Translations under genes and position numbers: made by a program
Assembly (NCBI RefSeq): GCF_014655295.1
Contig: NZ_BNBI01000024.1
Span: 1-64,000, forward strand
Length of the DNA stretch: 64,000 nucleotides
Reading direction: 5' to 3'
Source of the DNA: Streptomyces fumanus
Lineage (GTDB): Bacteria; Actinomycetota; Actinomycetes; Streptomycetales; Streptomycetaceae
Notes under the pieces: generated by a model
What the model saw: only the letters and a program-made list of their open reading frames with translations
What the model was told of the DNA's origin: nothing
Database searches by the model: none
Shown: piece after piece, positions 46,240-55,046 of the stretch
How the letters are laid out: every line of letters starts with the position of its first letter
How positions within the stretch are numbered: the first letter of the stretch is position 1

Positions 46240-46905
46240 ATGACCGTCGCGGGCACGCAGACACCACGCGAGCGTTACCGGGCCCAGCTCCGGGCCGAGA
46301 TCAAGCAGCGCGCCTGGGAGCAGATCGCCACCGCCGGGGCGCCGGGACTGTCACTGAACGCCATCGCCAAGCAGATGGGCATGAGCGGCCCCGCGCTCTA
46401 CCGGTACTTCGCCGGCCGGGACGAGCTGATCACCGAACTGATCCGCGACGCCTACCGCAGCCTCGCCGACGCCCTGCGCACCGCCGCCGCGTCGGGTGCG
46501 GACCTGGCCGGACTGGGACACACGCTGCGCGCCTGGGCCCTGGAGGACCCCCAGCGCTACTTCCTCGTCTACGGCACACCAGTGCCCGGCTACGAGGCGC
46601 CCGAGGACACCCTCGTGATCGCCTCAGAGATCATGAACGTTCTCCTGGACGCCGCCCAGCCGCCCGGCACCGCCGCGAGCACCCCTCCCGACGGCCACCC
46701 CGACACCCGCCTGGAGGCCCACCTCGCCCAGCACCGCCAGTGGGCGGCCGACCACCCGGCGGCGCCGGCCGCCCTCCGCCGCGCGCTGCGCTTCTGGACC
46801 CGCCTGCACGGCATCCTCTCCCTGGAACTGGCGGGCCACTTCACCGGCATGGGGCTCGACCCGGCCGAACTGTACGACAGTGAACTGCGCCATCTGAGCC
46901 AGTAG
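46240..46905 (+). CDS. TetR-family transcriptional regulator
   Basis: 221 residues, AAAGGA before ATG. N-terminal HTH (about 20-65): IKQRAWEQIATAGAPGLSLNAIAKQMGMSGPALYRYFAGRDELITELI. The C-terminal part (ALEDPQRYFLVYGTPVPGYEAPEDT) is of the WHG type. Most likely represses the divergent MDR oxidoreductase and itself. Confidence 0.93.
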   Translation: MTVAGTQTPRERYRAQLRAEIKQRAWEQIATAGAPGLSLNAIAKQMGMSGPALYRYFAGRDELITELIRDAYRSLADALRTAAASGADLAGLGHTLRAWALEDPQRYFLVYGTPVPGYEAPEDTLVIASEIMNVLLDAAQPPGTAASTPPDGHPDTRLEAHLAQHRQWAADHPAAPAALRRALRFWTRLHGILSLELAGHFTGMGLDPAELYDSELRHLSQ

Positions 46906-46923
46906 ACGGCGGTCACGGCAGGA

Positions 46924-46948
46924 GGCGGGGCGACGGAGCCGCCCCGCC
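46924..46948. terminator. Hairpin between convergent TetR and LysR genes
   Basis: GGCGGGGCG, 7-nt loop, CGCCCCGCC: perfect 9-bp stem 19 bp past the TetR stop. Confidence 0.7.
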
Positions 46949-47044
46949 GAACCGCAGAAGCCGGCCGGCCGAGCGGGCGTGATCAGAGCGTTCCGGTGTT
47001 CGACCGGTGGCCCGCAGTGAGGGACCGGACCGGGGCGGCTCGCC

Positions 47045-47953
47045 TCACAGGGGTCCCCAGGTCTCGGCCTGCCGGCATAGCTGACGCTGCACCAGTGCGA
47101 CGGACGGGTCCGCGGGTCCGCGGCGCGTGACGAGGTAGAGGGTGTTGAGCGGCTGGATCTGCGTATGGTGCAGCAGTTCGAGCGAGCCGGCGGCGAGTGC
47201 GGGGTCGGCCAGGTAGCGCGGCAGTACGGATATCCCGGCGCCGGCGATGACGGCGGTCAGCACGGCCCGCAGGTCGGGCACGATCATCGAGACCGGATTG
47301 GGTGGCCGGCGGCCGAACTCGCTTCGCCAGTACCGGCGGATGATCGGCAGTTCCCCGCTGTAGGCCACGATCGGCAGATGGGCGAGTGCCGCCAGCGGGT
47401 CTTCGGCCAGCCACTTCCGGTCGATCGAACGGGCCGTCGTGGGGGTCGCCACCAGGACGAACTCCTCATCCACGAACGGCATGGCGGTGAGAGCGCGCCG
47501 GCCGGCCGAGGGCCGGACGGAGGACACGACCAGGTCCAGTTCGCCGTCGGCGAGGCCGGTCAGCAGGTCCTCGGCCAGTCCGAGCGTGAAACGCAGGTGC
47601 AGGCCCCCACTGGCCAAGGGCGCCAGCGCCGGGATCAGCCGGGAGGCGGTCAGCTCCCCTGCCGCGCCGAGCCGGACCGTGCCGCCACGAGCCTGGCCGT
47701 CGGCGTCCTGCGCCAAGGCGCCCCGCAACTGGTCCAGCGGAGCGGCGACGCGCCGGGCGAGCTCGTGCGCGGACGGCGTCGGGACGGCCCCGCGCCGGGA
47801 GCGTTCGAAGAGCACCGTGTCCATCTGGTCCTCCAGACGCGCCAACTGACCACTGACGGCGGGCTGGGAGACACCCAGAGCCGCGGCGGCGGCGGTCAGT
47901 GAGCCGCGGCGGTAGATCTCCAGGAAGGTCGCCAGCAGATCGAGGTCGCTCAT
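47045..47953 (-). CDS. LysR-family transcriptional regulator
   Basis: 302 residues. N-terminal winged HTH (LDLLATFLEIYRRGSLTAAAAALGVSQPAVSGQLARLEDQMDTVLFER) and a periplasmic-binding-like effector domain. No Shine-Dalgarno is visible before ATG on its strand, so the message may be leaderless. Divergent from the DJ-1/PfpI gene, with a palindrome between them, the classical arrangement for LysR control of a neighbour. Confidence 0.93.
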   Translation of the reverse strand: MSDLDLLATFLEIYRRGSLTAAAAALGVSQPAVSGQLARLEDQMDTVLFERSRRGAVPTPSAHELARRVAAPLDQLRGALAQDADGQARGGTVRLGAAGELTASRLIPALAPLASGGLHLRFTLGLAEDLLTGLADGELDLVVSSVRPSAGRRALTAMPFVDEEFVLVATPTTARSIDRKWLAEDPLAALAHLPIVAYSGELPIIRRYWRSEFGRRPPNPVSMIVPDLRAVLTAVIAGAGISVLPRYLADPALAAGSLELLHHTQIQPLNTLYLVTRRGPADPSVALVQRQLCRQAETWGPL

Positions 47954-47965
47954 GCAAGGAGGCTA

Positions 47966-47981
47966 CATAAGAATGCTTATG
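47966..47981. promoter_or_regulatory. LysR-type operator candidate
   Basis: CATAAG, AATG, CTTATG: perfect dyad 13 bp upstream of the LysR start and about 80 bp before the DJ-1/PfpI start. Position and A/T character fit a LysR box. Confidence 0.55.
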
Positions 47982-48060
47982 GAACGCGCCGACCGACTAC
48001 GGGATTTTGATGGAAAGTAGAAGGCGTCCGACACACACCGACTCACCGGAGCAGCCCGCC

Positions 48061-48765
48061 ATGGCGAAAATTCTCATGATCATCTCGGCCGCGGACACCC
48101 TGATCCTGGCCGACGGCAGCGCTCACCCCACCGGCTACTGGGCGGAGGAAGTGGCCGCGTCCCACAAGGTGCTCGTCGAAGCCGGCCACCAGGTGGACAT
48201 CGCCACCCCCGCCGGAACCCGCCCCACCGTGGATCCCATCTCGCTGGACGAGCGGGGCGGTGTGGAGGCGGCCGACGGCGCCGAGTTCCGCACCTATCTG
48301 GACTCGATCGCCGCGAGCCTCGACACGCCGCTCAACCTCGCTTCGGTCAAGGCCACCGACTACGACGCGCTCTACCTGCCCGGCGGTCACGCGCCCATGG
48401 CCGACCTGGCGGACGACCCCGCACTGGGCACCCTGCTCACCGAGGCCGACCAGCGCGGTCGGACCATCGCCGCGCTGTGCCACGGCGTCGCCGCTCTGCT
48501 CAGCGCGACCGACGCCACCGGGACCTTCCTGTTCGCCGGCCGCAGCCTCACCGGCTTCACGAACGACGAAGAACGCCAGGGCGGCCTCGGCGACGCCACG
48601 CCGTGGCTCGTCGAGGACCGCCTCAGTGAGCGCGGTGCGCACTTCCGGGCTGGCGCCCCGTGGTCGGACACCGTCGTCGTCGACGGCAACCTGATCACCG
48701 GGCAGAACCCGCAGTCCAGCGTGACCACGGCGAAGGAAGTCCTCGCGGCCCTGCGGAGCGCCTGA
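48061..48765 (+). CDS. DJ-1/PfpI-family protein (class I glutamine amidotransferase-like, Hsp31 type)
   Basis: 234 residues from ATG 48061 with GGAG upstream (an in-frame ATG at 48007 is less likely). Core motifs: YLPGGHAPMADL, nucleophile elbow ALCHGVAAL, FTNDEERQGGL, DGNLITGQNPQSS. Resembles Hsp31-like glyoxalase III/deglycase proteins acting on methylglyoxal or carbonyl-modified proteins. Probably controlled by the divergent LysR regulator. Confidence 0.9.
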   Translation: MAKILMIISAADTLILADGSAHPTGYWAEEVAASHKVLVEAGHQVDIATPAGTRPTVDPISLDERGGVEAADGAEFRTYLDSIAASLDTPLNLASVKATDYDALYLPGGHAPMADLADDPALGTLLTEADQRGRTIAALCHGVAALLSATDATGTFLFAGRSLTGFTNDEERQGGLGDATPWLVEDRLSERGAHFRAGAPWSDTVVVDGNLITGQNPQSSVTTAKEVLAALRSA

Positions 48766-48898
48766 CCGGCAGCCGCCCGACCGCACGAGGAGGGCGGCGG
48801 AAGCGGGGCGGTACGGGGGCCCCGCGACCGGGCGGGTGCACCGGCGGCACGGGTACCTTCGCCGATGGACGGCCGACTGCCGGCGAAACGTCCCGCTG

Positions 48899-49459
48899 TC
48901 ACTCACCGCTGTAATACGAGGGCGGCATCACTGGCATCGGTGGCAGGTCGCGGGCGAAGTCGTGCCAGTACTGGGCCGTTTCGCTCGTCCGCTTCACCTC
49001 CCGGGCCGGCCCGGGAGGAGCCGGCCAGAACTGGAGGAGGTAGTGGTCCACCGGGGACCCGCCGCCAGCTCCGGTGTCCGCCTCCCTTCCGTCGTCCATG
49101 CCCGTGGCGCAGTACCGGACCCGGTAGGCCGGCTCCGGGAGGGCGAAGTCCGAGCGTCGCCGGCCACCCCACTCGACCAGGCTCGCACTGGGCGAGATGG
49201 GGGTGAAGGACACCTCGACCACCTCCTCCCAGGTGTCGTCGACGGGCGGTGGGGTCTCGTGCAGTTCGAGCGAGAGACCTACCCGGCCCGTATGCAGACC
49301 GGTCGCCAGGAGAAGCGTCCCCTTTGCCGCCGCACCGCAGAGCCCGACGCCCTGTCCGGCGTACGCCGTCATCAAGTCGGGGCCGCGCCTGCTCTCCAGG
49401 CTGCTGACGTAGAAGTGGTTGTAGTGGACGTCCACCGCACCGCTGAACTGCTCTCGCAC
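48899..49459 (-). CDS. Conserved hypothetical protein
   Basis: 186 residues from GTG 49459, with AAGGAGG 6 nt before (frame stays open upstream). Begins VREQFSGAVDVHYNHFYVSSLESRRGPDLMTAYAGQGVGLCGAAAKG and continues with GLHTGRVGLSLELHETPPPVDDTWEEVVEVSFTP. No signal peptide; beta-rich. Similar proteins occur in other streptomycetes; no function known to me. Confidence 0.72.
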   Translation of the reverse strand: MREQFSGAVDVHYNHFYVSSLESRRGPDLMTAYAGQGVGLCGAAAKGTLLLATGLHTGRVGLSLELHETPPPVDDTWEEVVEVSFTPISPSASLVEWGGRRRSDFALPEPAYRVRYCATGMDDGREADTGAGGGSPVDHYLLQFWPAPPGPAREVKRTSETAQYWHDFARDLPPMPVMPPSYYSGE

Positions 49460-49545
49460 CACCGGCCTCCTTCGCGGGCGCAAGCTGCTGACATGCCGAG
49501 CCGTGTCTCGCCGTACTGCTTCCGGCTGGATCACCCCAGCGGAGA

Positions 49546-49851
49546 TCACCCGGCCTCGGCGTTGCCGGTGTCGGTGTCGGTGCCGGTGTCGGGCGATGTG
49601 CGGAACCGGTGGTAGAGGGGAGCGCACAGGGTGGCCAGCAACATGCCACACGCGATCTGGAAGGCCCAGCGGAGCAAGCCGTCCGGAGCACCGGGGACAC
49701 GGTCCAGCAAGGTGTGGGTGAACGGGTAGGCGACCATCGCGGCGGCCAGCACCCACCACCAGGGACCGGACCATCGACCTCTCGCGGTGGCGGTGGTGCC
49801 GAGGGCGATGACGATCACGAGGGCCATGAGAGCGGTGAGGAGGGTGTGCAC
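49546..49851 (-). CDS. Small membrane protein
   Basis: 101 residues from GTG 49851. Three hydrophobic segments (LLTALMALVIVIALG; WWWVLAAAMVAYPF; LLRWAFQIACGMLLATLCAPLYH) and a short acidic tail TGTDTDTGNAEAG encoded by a GT(C/G) microrepeat. Start uncertain. Function unknown. Confidence 0.6.
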   Translation of the reverse strand: MHTLLTALMALVIVIALGTTATARGRWSGPWWWVLAAAMVAYPFTHTLLDRVPGAPDGLLRWAFQIACGMLLATLCAPLYHRFRTSPDTGTDTDTGNAEAG

Positions 49852-50057
49852 GAGAACTGCCTTCCGCCGGAGACGGCTTGTAGCTGATGCGGGGGATGAG
49901 GGGATGGCCTGAGCGGCTCCTCCACTCCCTCTCTCGCTACGGCCGACTCCCCTGACCGGTTCGACGCGTCGTCGCACTTTCCTCCGACCTCGACAGGTCA
50001 CCTCGGGAGGTCGCCGAGAGGGGTCGGCATGAAGGGGCGTGGCGACATCGATCTACA

Positions 50058-50072
50058 TGACATTCATTTTCA
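50058..50072. promoter_or_regulatory. Zur-box-like operator
   Basis: TGACATTCATTTTCA agrees at 13 of 15 positions with the streptomycete Zur palindrome TGAAAATCATTTTCA, and lies 43 bp before the alternative bL32 gene in a conspicuously A/T-rich island. Confidence 0.75.
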
Positions 50073-50114
50073 TGTATCGTCTGTCCCGCTTACCGATCAC
50101 ACCCGGAGGTCCTC

Positions 50115-50285
50115 ATGGCCGTACCCAAACGCAAGATGTCGCGCAGCAACACCCGGCACCGTCGCGCCCAGTGGAAGGCCACGACACCGCAGTTGGTGAC
50201 GGTCACGGTGGACGGTGTGCCGTACCTCGTTCCGCAGCGACTGGCCAAGGCGTACGAGCGCGGTCTCCTCCGCCCGGAGGGCTGA
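50115..50285 (+). CDS. rpmF: Ribosomal protein bL32, cysteine-free (zinc-independent) paralogue
   Basis: 56 residues: MAVPKRKMSRSNTRHRRAQWKA, then a C-terminal half with no Cys, whereas zinc-binding bL32 has two CxxC pairs. ATG follows GGAGGTCCTC. With the Zur-like box upstream this is the replacement subunit made in zinc starvation so that zinc-loaded ribosomal proteins can be spared or recycled. Monocistronic here, unlike the multi-gene clusters of zinc-free paralogues elsewhere. Confidence 0.93.
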   Translation: MAVPKRKMSRSNTRHRRAQWKATTPQLVTVTVDGVPYLVPQRLAKAYERGLLRPEG

Positions 50286-50477
50286 ACCCGGCGTGACCCA
50301 CGCCCCCTCGCCGCGCCTTCCCGTCACCGTCCGGCCCGGTACACATCTGTGCCGGAGAGGCCGCTCATGGACGACAGAAGAAGCCGCTACGGGTTCGGAC
50401 GCTTCGACGATCTCCTGAGCCTCACCGGCGCGTTGCCGCGCACCCGTCTCGTCGATCGATGTACGACTCCGGCACCG

Positions 50478-50804
50478 TCACCATCGGCCGCCCGAGGGAC
50501 AGATCGTGTGCGCGCCGGACCTCCGGCGAGCGGCCCGGCCGAGGAGGCAGCCGCCGACGATGAGCGCCGTGGCGAGGGCCCATGCCATGACGCCCGGCGC
50601 GGGCCGGCGCCTGCCGTACACCGTGGGCACCGGCTCGGGGGCCGGGACGGTGGACAGCAGCGACATCACCCACGCGTCGCTCTCCTGTTCCGCCCGGCAG
50701 GAGCGGCAGCCCCGCAGGTGCAGGCCCACCAAGAAGTCGTCCTCGGCGGCCAGGCCGCTGAGTGCCCGGACGGCAAGGCTGTGCCTCACGTGCTCGCAGT
50801 CCAC
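50478..50804 (-). CDS. Zinc anti-sigma-like membrane protein (ZAS domain)
   Basis: 108 residues from GTG 50804 with GGGAGG 5 nt before. N-terminal CEHVRHSLAVRALSGLAAEDDFLVGLHLRGCRSC, with the HxxxCxxC motif of zinc anti-sigma factors, then one membrane helix (APGVMAWALATALIVGGCLLG) and a basic tail. Expected to hold an ECF sigma factor at the membrane. No sigma gene is adjacent; the nearest in the window is at 60851. Confidence 0.75.
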   Translation of the reverse strand: MDCEHVRHSLAVRALSGLAAEDDFLVGLHLRGCRSCRAEQESDAWVMSLLSTVPAPEPVPTVYGRRRPAPGVMAWALATALIVGGCLLGRAARRRSGAHTICPSGGRW

Positions 50805-51156
50805 GGTTGCCTCCCGGCTCCTCGGTTTCCGTGTTCATCACCGCCACGGCCACGCCGGACCGCCGGTTCGCCCGGCCCCGTCCCAACTGCGGCCGGTGCT
50901 TCGCGCAGGGCGCCGCCCGCCAGGGGAGTACAGGCGGCGTCCTCTTCGGGAGAACGGGTGCGTCGGCGATCCGGTTCACCGCCGGTACGGACGTACGTTC
51001 CGCGCCGGGTCCCGTATGTCACGTCGCCGTGACGGTGGTGTCCGGATCGGGTGACCCCATCGAACCCGTTCGTGGACCGGCCCGTCATGCAGGTCGAGAA
51101 CGCAAGCCCACGGCACCCGCCGCGGGCCGCTCACCGACCGAGAGGTACCACCCGTC
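50805..51156. other. Intergenic region, nothing recognised
   Basis: 352 bp between the divergent ZAS-like and lipoprotein genes. No recognisable motif or conserved short frame was found; both promoters should lie here. Confidence 0.5.
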
Positions 51157-51852
51157 ATGAACCGCCGCCTGCGCGCCGCCCTCACCGTCTGCGCCGCCCT
51201 GACCGCCGGAGTGCTCGTGACCGCCTGCGAGAACGGCGGCACCGACGCGTCCGACGCGCCGGCCACGACCGCCACCGCCACCGCCACCGGGGCCACCGGC
51301 TCGGGCGCGTCGAGCCCCGCCGCCGGCACATCGGGCGATACCGCCGGCAAGTCCGGCAGCGGCACCGGGACGGACAGCGGGTCCGACTCGTCCGCCGGTG
51401 ACACCGCCACCGCCGAGGCCGCCGCCGGGTCCGGGTCCGGGTCCGGTGTCGGCCAGAGCTGCGGCACCAATGACCTGTCCTGGTCCGCCAAGCCCATGAC
51501 CCAGGCCGGTGGTTACTACCAGATCAGCGTCAAGGCCAAGTCCGGCATCACCTGCGTCCTGCCCGGCGGCCTGCCCGTCATCGCCTTCGGCTCCGGCGGC
51601 ACCGAGGCCGGCCCCGCCGAGCAGGTCGCGGGCGAGGAGATGACCCTCAGCGGTGCCAAGACGGCGTACGCCGGCGTCAATCCGAACAGCACCAACAGCG
51701 ACACCGGCGTGGAGTACACCACGGTCATCGTCTCCGTCAGCCAGGACGACCCCAACCCCATCTCCCTGAAGGTGCCGAACGTCGTCGTCGACAAGCCGAT
51801 CGTCACCAACTGGCACACCGACCCGGCCGACGCCGTCCCGTTCACCTCCTGA
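51157..51852 (+). CDS. Lipoprotein with C-terminal DUF4232-type domain
   Basis: 231 residues. Lipobox LVTAC (ALTAGVLVTACENGG), then a 75-residue Thr/Ala/Gly/Ser spacer (about 30-100) that would reach through the cell wall, then a beta-sandwich-like domain CGTNDLSWSAKPMTQAGGYYQISVKAKSGITCVLPGGLPVIAFGSGG. The pair of Cys probably forms a disulphide. Surface-anchored; function unknown. Confidence 0.8.
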   Translation: MNRRLRAALTVCAALTAGVLVTACENGGTDASDAPATTATATATGATGSGASSPAAGTSGDTAGKSGSGTGTDSGSDSSAGDTATAEAAAGSGSGSGVGQSCGTNDLSWSAKPMTQAGGYYQISVKAKSGITCVLPGGLPVIAFGSGGTEAGPAEQVAGEEMTLSGAKTAYAGVNPNSTNSDTGVEYTTVIVSVSQDDPNPISLKVPNVVVDKPIVTNWHTDPADAVPFTS

Positions 51853-52375
51853 ACCGTGCCGCGAGCTGAACCGACCGTCATGTCATGGTCGTCCGGCTCC
51901 CAGGCGCTGAGCCGGTCGAGGACACGCCGGTCTCCGTCGACACGCGGGGAAGCCGCCTCCCCAGCTCCTGGGCCTGCCGCCGGGGACCGCGAAGTCCCGT
52001 GGGTACTACGCGATGCGGTCCCGCGAGCGGGCGCTGAGCGCCCGCGGGGTCCCCCGGAGGATCTGCCACCGCGGGTCCCGCGACCGGTGAACCGCACCCG
52101 CGACCGGCCCGTTGAAGGGGATGCTCGGGTCGTGGGGGCCCGTGCACGGATTCCCGGTCTCTCCCCGGGGCCGGGAATCCGGCTTTACGGTGTGCGGCGA
52201 GCGGACGTTCCGGGTGCGAGGCCGCGGCATACGGTCCTCAGGCCGGGACCGCCGGTCGGCACGGGGCGTGAACTGAGGCCCCGAAGTGCGCGTTGGTGGG
52301 TGTCTGAGGGGTCGTGACAGCGCCGGACGGCGCGTCCGCGGGCTCCTCACCCGACCATCACACACCAGGGACCTC
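51853..52375. other. Intergenic region with a terminator-like hairpin
   Basis: 523 bp without a supportable gene. A perfect 10-bp hairpin lies at 52148-52180 (GGATTCCCGG, 13-nt loop, CCGGGAATCC). The rest shows Arg-rich open frames on both strands of the kind produced by random GC-rich DNA. Confidence 0.5.
52148..52180. terminator. Hairpin, 10-bp stem
   Basis: GGATTCCCGG and CCGGGAATCC with a 13-nt loop, about 300 bp past the lipoprotein stop. May instead be a regulatory structure for the lipase gene 200 bp downstream. Confidence 0.5.
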
Positions 52376-53260
52376 ATGACTCAGAGAACCAGACGGCTGC
52401 CGAACACCTACCGAGTGGCCACCGCGGCCGCCGTGGCCGGGACCGCGCTGCTGTCCCTCGCGGCGCCGACGCAGGCCGCCCCGGACGGACCGAACTACGT
52501 GGCCATGGGCGACTCCTACGCCTCGGGAGCAGGGCTCTCCAAGGTGAAGGACACGGCGTGCGACCGCACCACGGGCAGCTACCCCACCACCCTGTCCGGT
52601 ACCCCCGCCGGCAAGAACCGCGCCTTCAAGGACGTCACCTGCAGCGGTGCCACCACCCGGAGCATCTGGAACCACCAGGGCTCCACGCCACCGCAGATCA
52701 ACGCCCTGACGCCGAACACCAAGCTGGTCACGCTGACGATCGGCGGCAATGACATCGGGTTCACCGATGTGCTGGCCACCTGCGCGCTCGTGGCCTTCTC
52801 GGACCCCGACGGCAGCCCCTGCAAGAAGTACTTCACCAACGGCAAGGACGTGCTCGGAGAGCGCATCAACACCCTGGAAGGCCGGGTCGGTGGTGTGATC
52901 ACCGACATCAGACGGCACAGCCCCGACGCCAAGATCGTCGTCGTCGGCTATCCGGCGCTCTTCCCCGACAACGGTGTGGGGTGCGCCGAAGTGCCGTTCG
53001 CCCGACAGGACTTCGCGTTCCTGCGGGACACCACCAAGAAGCTCAACCGTGCGCTGGCCCGCAGGGCGGCGGCAGGCGGCACCGGTGTCGTCTACGCGGA
53101 CACCTACACGCCGACCATCGGCCACGACATGTGCCAGCCCCGTGATCGCCGGTTCATCGAGTCCCTGGCTCCGGCCAAGGGAACTATGGCGGCACACCCG
53201 AACTCGCTGGGTCAGTTCGTCATGGCAGCGGCGGCGTACGACCGCATCATCAACTCGTAA
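52376..53260 (+). CDS. Secreted SGNH/GDSL lipase-esterase
   Basis: 294 residues from ATG 52376. Signal peptide (TAAAVAGTALLSLAAPTQA), block I VAMGDSYASGAG, block III TIGGNDIGF, block V AHPNSLGQ. Six Cys in the mature part suit three disulphides as in the structurally known Streptomyces GDSL lipases (SCO1725 type). Extracellular lipase/esterase. Confidence 0.92.
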   Translation: MTQRTRRLPNTYRVATAAAVAGTALLSLAAPTQAAPDGPNYVAMGDSYASGAGLSKVKDTACDRTTGSYPTTLSGTPAGKNRAFKDVTCSGATTRSIWNHQGSTPPQINALTPNTKLVTLTIGGNDIGFTDVLATCALVAFSDPDGSPCKKYFTNGKDVLGERINTLEGRVGGVITDIRRHSPDAKIVVVGYPALFPDNGVGCAEVPFARQDFAFLRDTTKKLNRALARRAAAGGTGVVYADTYTPTIGHDMCQPRDRRFIESLAPAKGTMAAHPNSLGQFVMAAAAYDRIINS

Positions 53261-53290
53261 GCGGCATCGCGCCGAACCGACGGCCGTCCG

Positions 53291-53309
53291 CCACGCAGGC
53301 CATGCGTGG
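53291..53309 (+). terminator. Hairpin after the lipase gene
   Basis: CCACGC, 7-nt loop, GCGTGG, 30 bp past the stop codon. Six-bp stem, so moderate support. Confidence 0.45.
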
Positions 53310-53537
53310 TGGGCGGCCTGGCCGTCGTCCCCTCCGAGACCGTGCCGGGCTCATGCCCGCTCCGTCCCCGGAAGGCCGTCGCGCCCGCAGTGAGCATCGT
53401 CGAGTAGCGGTGAGCACAGGGAAGGACTGGCCGGTCCGCGGTGCCGGGGGCGAGTGTGGTGGCACTACCGAACCACGCACGTACCGGGCGGTCCCGGAAC
53501 CGCCCTCGTACGGACGCCCTCAAGGACGGGAACTCCC

Positions 53538-54938
53538 ATGACCGTGCAGACGTTGCCGCACAAGAGCCGGAGTAGTGGAGCCGTGCTGGCCGTGTTGTCG
53601 GCCTCGCAGTTCCTGGTGACGCTCAACACCTCGATCGTGAATGTGGCACTCCCGGCGATCGGCGCGGACCTCCACCTGTCGTCGTCCGCGCTGACCTGGA
53701 TCGTCAACGCCTACTTGATCGCCTTCGGGGCGCTGCTGCCGGCCGGGGGGCGGCTCGCGGACCTCTTCGGCAGGCGCCGGGTCTTCGCCGCGGGGCTCGT
53801 GCTCTTCACGGCCGGTTCGATCGCGGCGAGCATCCCCGCCGGGGGCGCGCTGCTCATCGCCGGCCGGGCGGTGCAGGGCGTCGGCGCGGCCGTGCTGTCC
53901 CCGGCGGCCCTGGCCATCCTGCTGTCGGTCTCGCCCGCGGGTCCGGCCCGTAACAAGGCACTGGGCGTGTGGGGCGCGGTCTCGGCGGCGGGCGGTGCTG
54001 CCGGGGTGCTGTTCAGCGGGGTGCTGACCAGCGGCCTCGGCTGGTGGGCCATCTTCGCCGTCAGCGCGGTGATCGGCCTGCCGCTCCTGCTGGCCGTGCC
54101 GGCGCTGGTCCCGGGCGACGTCCGGCGCGCGGACGGCAGGCTGGACGTGCTCGGGGCACTGATCATCACCGCGGGTCTGCTGCTGCTCGTGTACGGCCTG
54201 GGCAGGATCGACTGGTCGCGGCCGTCCACGACGCTGGTGGCGGCCTCGGGACTGGCTCTCCTGCTTCTGCTCGGACCCGTCGAACGGAGGGCGGCCGAGC
54301 CGCTGGTCCCCCCGGTGCTCCTGCACAGCCGGTCCGTGGTCGTGGGCAATGTCCTCATGTTGCTGCTCGGCATGGTGTGGGTCGCCACGTTCTTCTTCCT
54401 CCCCCTGTACCAGCAGCGGGTGCTGGGCTACTCGCCCTTGGTCGCCGGTGTCACGCAACTACCGCTCGCCGCCGCCCTGATGTCGGCGTCGACGCTGGCG
54501 GGCCGGGTGAAGGGCACGCTCGTGCCGGGGCTGCTGCTCCTGGCGGGCGGGCTCGTCTGGCTGGCCCGGGTGCCGGTGCGCGGTGGTTTCCTGGCCGACC
54601 TCCTCGGCCCGACGCTGCTCATCGGCGTGGGCCTGGGCCTGGCCTTCGTGCCGCTCACGGCACTGGGGGTGGCGGGTGTGAGCCCGGACCACGCCGGGGT
54701 GGCCGGTGGGCTGATCAACACCACCCGGCAGGTCGGCGGGGCACTGGGCCTGGCCGTCCTCACCAGCGTCGCCGCCGGTGCCACGGGCGGGGGTACCTCC
54801 CCGGCCCACCTGGCCGACGGGTACCGCTCCGCACTGCTCACGGCATCCGGGCTGGTGCTGTTCACCGCGCTGGTGGCGGGGGCGTACACCGCCTGGACGC
54901 GGCGGCACAGCGCCCGGCCGGCCGTCGCGAGCGGGTGA
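53538..54938 (+). CDS. DHA2-family MFS drug efflux transporter (14-TM, EmrB/QacA type)
   Basis: 466 residues from ATG 53538. QacA/EmrB features: LNTSIVNVALPAIGADLHLSSSALTWIVNAYLIAFGALLPAGGRLADLFGRRRVF (motifs D1 and A) and GAAVLSPAALAILLSVSP (motif C region). Proton-driven export of drugs or a self-made product across the membrane. No adjacent regulator gene. Confidence 0.92.
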   Translation: MTVQTLPHKSRSSGAVLAVLSASQFLVTLNTSIVNVALPAIGADLHLSSSALTWIVNAYLIAFGALLPAGGRLADLFGRRRVFAAGLVLFTAGSIAASIPAGGALLIAGRAVQGVGAAVLSPAALAILLSVSPAGPARNKALGVWGAVSAAGGAAGVLFSGVLTSGLGWWAIFAVSAVIGLPLLLAVPALVPGDVRRADGRLDVLGALIITAGLLLLVYGLGRIDWSRPSTTLVAASGLALLLLLGPVERRAAEPLVPPVLLHSRSVVVGNVLMLLLGMVWVATFFFLPLYQQRVLGYSPLVAGVTQLPLAAALMSASTLAGRVKGTLVPGLLLLAGGLVWLARVPVRGGFLADLLGPTLLIGVGLGLAFVPLTALGVAGVSPDHAGVAGGLINTTRQVGGALGLAVLTSVAAGATGGGTSPAHLADGYRSALLTASGLVLFTALVAGAYTAWTRRHSARPAVASG

Positions 54939-55046
54939 ACCCGAGGTGCCACGAAGCCCTCGAGTCCCCCGTGAACCGAACCACCCAGTAGGCCGTTCGG
55001 GGGAAGAGCCAGGAGCAGACCGACTGGGAGAGGTCGTCATCCCCTC

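Noticed and set aside
50349..51032. A 227-codon plus-strand frame overlapping the ZAS-like gene
   Set aside because: The minus-strand ZAS protein with HxxxCxxC, a membrane helix and a Shine-Dalgarno explains the region better.
51878..52377. A gene or transposase remnant in the gap before the lipase
   Set aside because: Open frames exist on both strands, but none has a ribosome site or recognisable motif; kept as intergenic.
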